A stretch of 64,000 nt of DNA. Origin: Brevundimonas naejangsanensis (GTDB lineage Bacteria; Pseudomonadota; Alphaproteobacteria; Caulobacterales; Caulobacteraceae). The stretch spans positions 1,161,501 through 1,225,500 of the forward strand of contig NZ_CP015614.1 of the NCBI RefSeq assembly GCF_000635915.2, read 5' to 3'. This document shows positions 9,071-16,101 of the stretch, piece by piece. The stretch's first letter is position 1, and each line of letters begins with the position of its first letter. A program made the translations under genes and the position numbers. The notes under the pieces were generated by a model, which worked only from the letters and a program-made list of their open reading frames with translations, made no database searches and had not been told where the DNA came from.

Positions 9071-9928
9071 ATGGGACTGAAGCTGATCGTAGTGCTGGCG
9101 TCGGGCAGGGAGCGGGACGAACGAGCGATAAATTTCGGGGCCCAGATGGCCGTCGAACATGACGCGAAAGTCGAGATCCTGCCGGTCTACTCAGACTCGG
9201 CTGCCGATATGATCGCCATGGGCGCGGCCGTGGGAGCGACTCTATCCCAAACGGTTATCGATGAACTCCTGGCGGCCGAAGGAGAGGTGCAACGTCGCAT
9301 AGAGACGGTCGCGCGCCTGGTGGCCGCCAAGAGGGGCGCCGCTTTTGGCTTCGGCGACGGCGGCTCCCGGATCTCGGTCCTCGCGCGGAAACTTCAACCA
9401 GCCTTGGCCTTGGCGCGACGGACGGCATTGGCCGATCTGGTGGTGCTCGCTCATGATCAATCCGGGGACAGCCCCATGCGTCGCCATCTGGGGGAGGTGC
9501 TGTTGAACCTGGGTGCGCCTGTTCTGGTAGCGAGGGGCGATGGCGGTGTCGCAGGCGCCGCCGCCATCGCCTGGGATGGGAGTCCTCAAGCCGGTCGCGC
9601 GATCCGCGCCAGCCTTCCCATGCTGCAGCGGGCCAGCTCGGTTCACGTGGTGCAGTGCCCGACGGGGCTAGATTTCCAGGTCAACGATCCCCACATCGGG
9701 CGGTTGAAGGACTATCTCGACCTCTACGGCGTCGGTATCGATGACGTAGAGCTGGCTGAAGGCGACGATGAAGGGGCGGCTCTGCTGTCGCTGGCGCAAA
9801 GCCGCGGCGCCACGCTGTTTGTGGCTGGAGCATGGGGCCGCTCGAGGGTGCGCGAGACCATCTTCGGCGGGGCGACGCGAACCTTCCTACAGAAGGATGA
9901 TGGTCCTAGCCTGCTGTTGGCTCACTGA
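9071..9928 (+). CDS. Tandem universal stress protein (UspA family)
   Basis: A 285-residue protein with two Usp-like halves. The first begins LKLIVVLASGRERDERAINF. The second contains AAIAWDGSPQAGRAIRASLP and ends VAGAWGRSRVRETIFGGATR, a form of the usual ATP-binding G-2x-G-9x-G(S/T) pattern. The start at ATG 9071 is supported by AGGAGGAG just upstream; the frame is open further upstream but only as a shadow of the quinone-reductase gene. It is the last gene of the operon that starts at 6334. Confidence 0.88.
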   Translation: MGLKLIVVLASGRERDERAINFGAQMAVEHDAKVEILPVYSDSAADMIAMGAAVGATLSQTVIDELLAAEGEVQRRIETVARLVAAKRGAAFGFGDGGSRISVLARKLQPALALARRTALADLVVLAHDQSGDSPMRRHLGEVLLNLGAPVLVARGDGGVAGAAAIAWDGSPQAGRAIRASLPMLQRASSVHVVQCPTGLDFQVNDPHIGRLKDYLDLYGVGIDDVELAEGDDEGAALLSLAQSRGATLFVAGAWGRSRVRETIFGGATRTFLQKDDGPSLLLAH

Positions 9929-9967
9929 ACGCTGCCCGATCCGGAGGCGCCCGGAGGGTAATCGCGT

Positions 9968-10600
9968 TCAAGCGGAGGCCAGGCGCAGCAGCCGAAAACG
10001 CTTTATGATACTGAACTCGCGGCAGGAGGCGAAGACGACGATCTCCTCCTCCTGGAAGCGACCCAGGACGCGTGAGACGGTTTCCAGCGCCAAACCCAGA
10101 TAGTCCGCCATATCCTGACGGCTCATGGGCAGGGCCGCCTGATGCGCAGGGCCGGCGAGGGCCAGATCCAGGAGGAAACTGGCGATTTTCTCCTCGGCAG
10201 AGCGACGCCCCAGCATGGCCAGGTGCTGATTGGCGCGGCTCAGTTCCTGCAGGGCGGTTTCGATAATGACCCGTTGCGTGGCCGTCTCTCGACGGATCGA
10301 CCTGATCCGCGTGGGCCGAATGGCTTCCGCTGCAAAGAGGCGCTCCTCCTCCGCTTCCAATCCGAAGAGCTCGCCAGGGTAGTAGAAGCCGCCAATCTGA
10401 CGACGGCCATCGGCGGAATGCCGAACGGTGCGCACCGCGCCGGACACGACCGTGTAGACCGAATGGGCTCGGTCCCCTTCGGCGTAAATCTGCTGTCCGG
10501 AACCGTAGGTGAGGGCGAGATCCAGCGTTTGCGTCCACGCCCTGACCGGCAAGGTATGAACGGGGACCGCATCGTATGGATCGTCGAGCCCGGCCGTCAT
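9968..10600 (-). CDS. CRP/FNR-family regulator, FixK-like (no Fe-S cysteines)
   Basis: A 210-residue transcription factor: N-terminal cyclic-nucleotide-type beta-roll (YAEGDRAHSVYTVVSGAV), dimer helix (IIETALQELSRANQHLAML) and C-terminal HTH (MSRQDMADYLGLALETVSRV). The recognition helix carries the E-x2-SR pattern that reads TTGA half-sites. The N-terminus lacks the cysteine cluster of oxygen-sensing FNR, so it resembles FixK/Dnr-type regulators that respond indirectly. It is convergent with the UspA operon and is the obvious candidate for binding the five FNR-type boxes in this block. Confidence 0.88.
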   Translation of the reverse strand: MTAGLDDPYDAVPVHTLPVRAWTQTLDLALTYGSGQQIYAEGDRAHSVYTVVSGAVRTVRHSADGRRQIGGFYYPGELFGLEAEEERLFAAEAIRPTRIRSIRRETATQRVIIETALQELSRANQHLAMLGRRSAEEKIASFLLDLALAGPAHQAALPMSRQDMADYLGLALETVSRVLGRFQEEEIVVFASCREFSIIKRFRLLRLASA

Positions 10601-10808
10601 CTCGAAACTCGCTGGGAGGAAAGCGAGAGTATAGTTAAATATTCGGCGTTATGCGAACACGTTTCAGCGAGCCATGAACATACCTAGGGGACTGTCAACC
10701 AATAGCGACCGGTGACGCCTCTCAAGGCTTCCACCTCGGCCAGGGTCCCAGCAGCAACCTTGGCTTCGCTGAGGCTCACTGATGGAGTCTGCTCATTCCG
10801 GTCAGCAA

Positions 10809-10822
10809 TTGAGTTTGGTCAA
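10809..10822. promoter_or_regulatory. FNR/FixK-type box 2
   Basis: TTGAG-TTTG-GTCAA, one mismatch from a perfect 5-4-5 palindrome. It lies about 50 bases upstream of the frameshifted small gene at 10874, behind which the P-type ATPase gene follows. A -10-like CATAAT sits at 10856-10861. Confidence 0.6.
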
Positions 10823-10873
10823 AAAACCTTGGAGCGGAATGCTGCATGACTCCTGCATAATAGGAGAAATCAT

Positions 10874-11124
10874 ATGAACGGCTGCAGTCGCACTTGCGTT
10901 CGTTTCGGCGCTGGCCTTCGCCAGTCCATCCGCAGCTCAACAGGAGCCTTCCGCCACCGACACCTTCCGCGGTGGGAGCGTCGCTGCGGGCCTCGGGTTT
11001 GTGGGGCGACGGCATGCTGACTTATCAGGGCAAAACCCGTGCGTTCCAGGTTCATGGCCTTAGTGCAGCGGGCGTCGGGACGGGCACGAGCCGTGGGACT
11101 GCGGAAGTCTATCACCTGCCCTGA
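10874..11124 (+). pseudogene. Frameshifted small secreted protein remnant
   Basis: ATG 10874 has a good ribosome-binding site (AGGAG), but its own frame gives no sensible protein. One base further on, another frame reads TAAVALAFVSALAFASPSAA, a textbook signal peptide. A third frame (the open stretch from 10894) continues with LTYQGKTRAFQVHGLSAAG, GTAEVYHL. So a secreted protein of roughly 80 or more residues is split by at least two frame changes and stops early at 11124. I do not recognise the family with certainty. A sequencing error is possible but two shifts make it less likely. It follows FNR box 2. Confidence 0.5.
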
Positions 11125-11139
11125 ACGGACCCGATCTTC

Positions 11140-13749
11140 ATGTCCATGCGCCGCATTCCTAAGGATCGCCTAGCCGACCTAGGGGGTGACGATGTGGGTC
11201 TCACCAACGAGATGGCGTCGGCGCGTCGGGCCCGGTTCGGCTTCAACGACATCGTAGCGGAGGCGCCTTCTACCTGGCGGACCTTGCTCAGGAACACCGC
11301 GCGCGATCCCATGCTCTGGTTCCTCCTGACGTTGAGCCTGCTCTTTTCTGTTCTCGGAGATTATACGGAAGCAGCCGTTCTAGCCGTCGCCCTGGCGCCG
11401 ATGATCGGCATGGATCTATTTCTTCATCGTCGAACGCAGGCCTCGACTCGCTCGCTGTCGCGCCGCCTTGCCGCTCAGGCGAGCGTTGTCAGAAGCGGCG
11501 TCTCCATTACGATCCCTGCGCGTGAAGTCGTTCCGGGGGATCTGATCGAAGTCGGAGCCGGCGCGCCTTTCCCCGCAGACGTCCTTGTTCTGGCGGGCCA
11601 AGAAATCCAGGTCGACGAGTCTTCCCTGACTGGCGAAGCGTGGCCGGTCGGCAAGCGGCCCGTGGAGGGTCCGCTGCAGGGCCTTTCTTCGGCCGAGGCG
11701 GCGCATTGGGGGTTCGCCGGCACGCAGGTCCTGACCGGTCAAGCTCGCGCGCGGGTCGTCAATACAGGGTCTGATACGCTGTACGGCGAAATCGCTCGAT
11801 CCGCCCGCCTAGGCGGTCACGTCCGCACGCCTCTGCAACACGCCATCGCCCGGTTGGTGGGTTTGCTGCTGGCGGCTTCTCTTGCGCTATGCGTGGCGTT
11901 GGCGGCGATACGGCTGCTGCAGGGCCACGGACTGCTGGACGCCTTCCTCAGCGCCGCGACGCTCGCCATCGCCGCCATGCCGGAGGAGTTTCCTGTCGTC
12001 TTCACCTTCTTTCTCGGCGTCGGCGTCTACCGGATCGCTCGGCGCAAAGCGCTTGTTCGGCGTGCCGTGGCGATCGAGAACATGGGGCGGATCACCTGCA
12101 TCTGTTCCGACAAGACAGGGACGCTGACGGAGGGGAGGCTGAGGCTGGCTCATAGCTGTCCCGCCTCTGACCTCACGGCAGAAACCTTAGGGGTTCTCGC
12201 GGCTGCGGCAGCGCGCGCAGACAGCGCCGATCCGCTTGACGAGGCCCTGATCGCGGCGGCGGCCGGGGAGAGGTTTCAACGGTTGGCGACCTTCCCCTTC
12301 ACGGCGGCTCGGCGCAGAGAGACGGCGATCGTGCGGGGCGCGAATGGAGACTGCATAGCCGTGGTCAAGGGAGCGCCCGAGACCGTCTTCGACCTATGCG
12401 CCGGGAGTGAGGAGCAAGTTGATCGCCTGCGCAAGCAGGTCGGCCTCTATGCTGAAGGCGGCCATAAGGTCATTGCGATCGCAACCAAGACGCTCGACCG
12501 TCGCCCGGACTTGGCGAGCGAACCGGTTGACGGCTTTTCTCCGAGCGGTCTGCTCGCCCTGGAAGACCCGGTCCGCGAGGGCGTGCGCGAGGCCGTGATG
12601 GCGTGCCGGCAGGCTGGCATTCGCGTCGTCATGGTTACAGGCGATCATCCCGGAACAGCGAAGGCCATCGCGCGTGAGGCGGGGTTGGGCGCCGCGCGGC
12701 TGAACGTCGTGGAGGCCGACGAGCTGGACGGAAAGGATGAGGACGCCTTCGCTGCAGCGGCGCTTGATTTAGACGTCATGGCTCGGGCCGCGCCGGCCCA
12801 GAAACTCAGGCTCGTGCAAACGTTGCAGCGCTTGGGCGACGTCGTTGCGGTGACCGGCGACGGCGTCAACGACGTTCCGGCGCTCCAGATTGCGGACATC
12901 GGAATTGCGATGGGCGAGCGGGGAACCGAAAGCGCGCGGGAGGTCGCCGCCGTCGTGCTTCTCGACGACAACTTTCGAACAATCGTTGAGGCGATCCGCG
13001 AGGGGCGCCAGCTCTTTCGGAATCTGCAGCTGTCATTCATCTACCTTCTCATGGTGCACATTCCGCTGGTCCTGAGCGCCGCCGCGATCCCTCTGGCGGG
13101 ATATCCGCTGCTCTATCTGCCGGTCCATATCGTCTGGCTGGAACTGATCATCCATCCAACTGCGATGCTTGCATTCCAGGAGGCCCCGCAGGCCGGTCAA
13201 TTGCTGCCGACGCTGCGTAGCGGAAAAGCGCGCTTCTTTGGACCGCGCTCCTGGCTGATCATCGCCCTCTCCGGGGCGGCGCTCGCCGGCGTGATCTTTT
13301 TCGGATTTGATCACGCCCTCGGGGGCGGTGTCGATGTCGACCATGCTAGGGCGGTCGCGCTCGGCGCTTTGATCGCTATGAGCGCCGCCGTCGCCGCGGT
13401 GTTGAGCCGGCTGGCCAGTTTGACCTCGCGGATCGTCGTGGGCGGCACGATCGTCAGTCTGATCCTTTTTGTTCAAACCCCGGTGGTGGCGGGATTGCTG
13501 GCGCTGAAACCGCTGCATTGGATGGACTGGGGTATGATCGTCGCGGCGGCAGGCTTGACGGGAGTGTTTGCAAAGCTGGTCGTCAGATCGCTCGATGAAA
13601 CCAGCGCAGCTGTCCGGTCAGGCAGCGACGCCGAAGAGGCGACCGACCCCGGCGGTGATGGCCATGGCGAGCGCTCCCCAGAAGACCACGCGCGCGACGG
13701 ATCGGTTGACGGGAGCGCCTCCTGCTTTGGCTCCCAGAGCGCCCAGTAA
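11140..13749 (+). CDS. Cation-transporting P-type ATPase
   Basis: An 869-residue P-type pump without an N-terminal heavy-metal domain, of the P2/P3 (Ca2+/Na+/H+-like) type. The actuator has SSLTGEAWPV; transmembrane helix 4 carries AAMPEEFPVV; the phosphorylation site is CSDKTGTLTEG; the nucleotide domain shows VVKGAPETVF; the hinge reads MVTGDHPGTA and GDGVNDVPAL. The unusual P-E-E-F in helix 4 replaces the P-E-G-L of calcium pumps, so the ion is uncertain. The last ~45 residues are hydrophilic and run over the convergent VIT gene by 132 bases. Probably transcribed from FNR box 2. Confidence 0.88.
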   Translation: MSMRRIPKDRLADLGGDDVGLTNEMASARRARFGFNDIVAEAPSTWRTLLRNTARDPMLWFLLTLSLLFSVLGDYTEAAVLAVALAPMIGMDLFLHRRTQASTRSLSRRLAAQASVVRSGVSITIPAREVVPGDLIEVGAGAPFPADVLVLAGQEIQVDESSLTGEAWPVGKRPVEGPLQGLSSAEAAHWGFAGTQVLTGQARARVVNTGSDTLYGEIARSARLGGHVRTPLQHAIARLVGLLLAASLALCVALAAIRLLQGHGLLDAFLSAATLAIAAMPEEFPVVFTFFLGVGVYRIARRKALVRRAVAIENMGRITCICSDKTGTLTEGRLRLAHSCPASDLTAETLGVLAAAAARADSADPLDEALIAAAAGERFQRLATFPFTAARRRETAIVRGANGDCIAVVKGAPETVFDLCAGSEEQVDRLRKQVGLYAEGGHKVIAIATKTLDRRPDLASEPVDGFSPSGLLALEDPVREGVREAVMACRQAGIRVVMVTGDHPGTAKAIAREAGLGAARLNVVEADELDGKDEDAFAAAALDLDVMARAAPAQKLRLVQTLQRLGDVVAVTGDGVNDVPALQIADIGIAMGERGTESAREVAAVVLLDDNFRTIVEAIREGRQLFRNLQLSFIYLLMVHIPLVLSAAAIPLAGYPLLYLPVHIVWLELIIHPTAMLAFQEAPQAGQLLPTLRSGKARFFGPRSWLIIALSGAALAGVIFFGFDHALGGGVDVDHARAVALGALIAMSAAVAAVLSRLASLTSRIVVGGTIVSLILFVQTPVVAGLLALKPLHWMDWGMIVAAAGLTGVFAKLVVRSLDETSAAVRSGSDAEEATDPGGDGHGERSPEDHARDGSVDGSASCFGSQSAQ

Positions 13750-14307
13750 GGCCAGTCCGAGCAAGGCCGATCCTGCGACCCACAGCCCCAGACCGTTCAT
13801 GGGCGCGAAGGCGGCTACGACAAGGGGGAGGGCGGCTCCGGCGGAAAAGGTTACGGCCGAGGTGATCGCCGCCTGAATGGGACGCGCGGTTGTGATTTCG
13901 GATATGCCGAGTTCATCCCGGGCATGGGCGCCGAGCGCGTCATGCGCCATCATCTGTTTCGCGACTTCCGTGGCCAGGTCGGGGGCGACCCCGCGCGCGG
14001 CGTAGATTCCGGCCAATTCCCGAACCTCTGCCTCGGGGTCTCCGGCCAGCTCTGACGTCTCGCGCTGAAGATCCGCCTTTTCGGTGTCGGACTGGGAGCT
14101 GACGGAAACATCTTCGCCGGCGGCCATCGACATCGCGCCGGCGGCTAGGCCTGCGACGCCGGCGACCAGGACCGCGCCGTGGCCGGAGGCCGCTGCGGCG
14201 ACCCCCACGATCAAGCTTGCAGTCGAGACGAGGCCGTCGTTGGCGCCGAGCACCGCCGCTCTTAGCCAGCCGATGCGTTCGACCCTGTGGGTTTCACTGT
14301 GGGGCAT
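13618..14307 (-). CDS. VIT1/CCC1-family membrane protein
   Basis: A 229-residue integral membrane protein of the VIT (vacuolar iron/manganese transporter) family: the amino-terminal WLRAAVLGANDGLVSTASLI motif, the second helix GAMSMAAGEDVSVSSQSD, an acidic cytoplasmic stretch (residues about 78-140) and three C-terminal helices. Plant and yeast relatives carry Fe2+/Mn2+; bacterial VIT proteins are poorly studied. The start at 14307 is chosen because the family motif begins a few residues later; the frame is open further upstream. Its end overlaps the convergent P-type ATPase gene. Confidence 0.85.
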   Translation of the reverse strand: MPHSETHRVERIGWLRAAVLGANDGLVSTASLIVGVAAAASGHGAVLVAGVAGLAAGAMSMAAGEDVSVSSQSDTEKADLQRETSELAGDPEAEVRELAGIYAARGVAPDLATEVAKQMMAHDALGAHARDELGISEITTARPIQAAITSAVTFSAGAALPLVVAAFAPMNGLGLWVAGSALLGLALLGALGAKAGGAPVNRSVARVVFWGALAMAITAGVGRLFGVAA

Positions 14308-14422
14308 CGCTGTTCTCCCGATCGCCTTTGCACCAGACTCCGAAAGCCTAGTGAAGGCAAACCAGATCGGGGCGCGGCCAGCCCCCGCCCGGAAGGCCGG
14401 GCTAGTGGTCGTCGGCGACCGT

Positions 14423-15253
14423 CTACCGCGCCATGAGCAGACAGAGCTCGCTGTCGGCCAAGAGCGATCGCGTAACACCGCCCAGAACCCATTCCGTCAG
14501 CCGCAGGTGCCCATAGGCCCCCGCTACAATCAAACCTGCGTTTAATGCAGCGGCGCGATCCAGCAGACGACGGGCCGTCTTGGTCTCATTGCGTACGAGC
14601 ACCTCAGACGAAGCCTTCACGCCGTGCCGGCCCAGCCAGGCTGCGACATCGGCGAGCTGGATGTTGGCGATGTCCGCTTGATCCTCGGGACAGACGGCGA
14701 GCACGTGGGCGTCCCTGGCCTTTTTCAGCAGGGGCAGGGCCGCAGCGGCGGCAAGGCGGCTTTCGCGACTGTCCTTCCACGCAATGACGGCGGGCCGACC
14801 GAGCGGGGAGGCGAGCGGCGCGGCCGGAACGACCAGAACAGGCCGTCCCGCGCCGGTGATCACTTCGACCGGGTCGGGGCCGCGAAACGGAGTCGTGTCG
14901 TTGGGACCGGCGACGAGGATGAGGTCTGCGGCGCGAGCGGCTGCGTTCAGCACCGTAGCGGGATGTTCGATCATGCCGATCCAGCCGGTCTCGGCCGCCC
15001 GAGCTGCGGCGACCATTTCGAAACTCGACCGGCCTTCGCTGACCTCCTGGGCGGCCATGTCGCGATAGAGGCCGAGCAGTTCTCCCGTCATGGCGCCCGC
15101 CCAGAAGGGATCGGTTGGAACCGCCTCCAACGCACAGGCGCCCACGCCGATCAGACGAGCGTGTAAGGCCTTGGCCAGATCGCAAGCAAGATCAAAGCGA
15201 GCGTCTCGTCCAACATCATTGCTCGCGCTGACCAGTAAGGTCTTGATCGTCAT
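14423..15253 (-). CDS. Tandem universal stress protein (UspA family)
   Basis: A 276-residue protein with two Usp domains. The start MTIKTLLVSASNDVG at 15253 begins the first strand; the second half contains AVIAWKDSRESRLAAAAALP and ends VAGAYGHLRLTEWVLGGVTR, the ATP-loop region. It is distinct from the Usp encoded at 9071. FNR box 3 sits about 50 bases upstream, so induction at low oxygen is likely. The VIT gene follows after 115 bases and may be cotranscribed. Confidence 0.88.
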   Translation of the reverse strand: MTIKTLLVSASNDVGRDARFDLACDLAKALHARLIGVGACALEAVPTDPFWAGAMTGELLGLYRDMAAQEVSEGRSSFEMVAAARAAETGWIGMIEHPATVLNAAARAADLILVAGPNDTTPFRGPDPVEVITGAGRPVLVVPAAPLASPLGRPAVIAWKDSRESRLAAAAALPLLKKARDAHVLAVCPEDQADIANIQLADVAAWLGRHGVKASSEVLVRNETKTARRLLDRAAALNAGLIVAGAYGHLRLTEWVLGGVTRSLLADSELCLLMAR

Positions 15254-15302
15254 GTTTGCCGCTCCGAACGCAGCATATGGGCGGCTGGGCGGTACCTCGG
15301 CC

Positions 15303-15316
15303 TTGACGACGGTCAA
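15303..15316. promoter_or_regulatory. FNR/FixK-type box 3
   Basis: TTGAC-GACG-GTCAA, a perfect 5-4-5 palindrome, centred about 56 bases upstream of the leftward UspA start at 15253. That placement fits a class-II FNR-type promoter with a short leader. Confidence 0.75.
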
Positions 15317-15424
15317 ATTCCGTCTGCGACGACAGGCGAAGCGTAAATCCCCGCGCCCCCTGCGTGCCGCGACCAGTCGCAAGCCGGTCATAGCCGGACT
15401 GAACCGATCCCGCTTAGAAGTCCT

Positions 15425-15988
15425 CTACCCGGCGGGCGGGCGCGAGGCAGCGTCCAGCAGACGGGTTAGAAGCGCTATCTGATCCTCTTGGCGGCGGATC
15501 AGTTGCTCCATGTCCTGGCTGCGCATCTGATCCAATTTGTCGTGAAGCGCGATGATCTCGATCTCGGCCTTGAGGTTGACCTCATAGTCGTGCGCCGCGT
15601 CCAGGCGGTCCTTCAGGGCCTGGCGGTTCTGACTCATCATAATGATCGGGGCCTGGATTGCGGCCAACATCGAGAGCAGAAGATTGAGAAAGATAAAGGG
15701 GTAGGGATCAAACGCCCTGGCCGCCAGCAAGCTGTTAAGGCCGACCCAAGCCGCCAGAACCAGACCAAAACCAATAATAAAGCCCCATGAGCCGCCGATT
15801 GACGCCACGCGATCAGCCAGTCTCTGCCCAAAAGTCAGCGCCTGTGTGAAATCGGCGTTCGTATCGAGGGCGATCGTTCGGCGCGCCTTGGTGCGTTTCA
15901 GCACACGGCGTTGACGTTCAGTGAGCTTGTCCGGCGCAAGATTGAACCATCGATGCGCTGCTGTCGCCAGATCCCATGGGTCGGACAT
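15425..15988 (-). CDS. DUF1003 membrane protein
   Basis: A 187-residue protein with two central transmembrane helices (SWGFIIGFGLVLAAWVGLNS and PFIFLNLLLSMLAAIQAPII) and the DUF1003 hallmark IIMMSQNRQALKDRLDAAHDY right after the second helix. A C-terminal coiled coil (about 135-180) follows. The family has no known function. It is the first gene on the left strand after the GH65 terminator and reads toward the UspA gene. Confidence 0.85.
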   Translation of the reverse strand: MSDPWDLATAAHRWFNLAPDKLTERQRRVLKRTKARRTIALDTNADFTQALTFGQRLADRVASIGGSWGFIIGFGLVLAAWVGLNSLLAARAFDPYPFIFLNLLLSMLAAIQAPIIMMSQNRQALKDRLDAAHDYEVNLKAEIEIIALHDKLDQMRSQDMEQLIRRQEDQIALLTRLLDAASRPPAG

Positions 15989-16064
15989 GTCGGGTCTCCC
16001 AAAGCGCCAGGCCGTCGCGCGCCGGTAGGGGCATGGTTCGGAGTGACTGGCTTGAATATAAAGA

Positions 16065-16079
16065 GCGCCCCAAGGGCGC
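16065..16079 (-). terminator. Rho-independent terminator of the GH65 operon
   Basis: A perfect 6-bp hairpin GCGCCC-CAA-GGGCGC. On the minus strand it is followed by TCTTTATATT, a T-rich run. It lies 22 bases past the GH65 stop codon. Confidence 0.7.
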
Positions 16080-16101
16080 GTGATTGCTCATGGGCTGTCC
16101 C

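Noticed and set aside
10690..10785. A 31-codon minus-strand frame from a GTG, ending GRYWLTVP
   Set aside because: No ribosome-binding site and no family; could be a gene remnant but the evidence is too thin.
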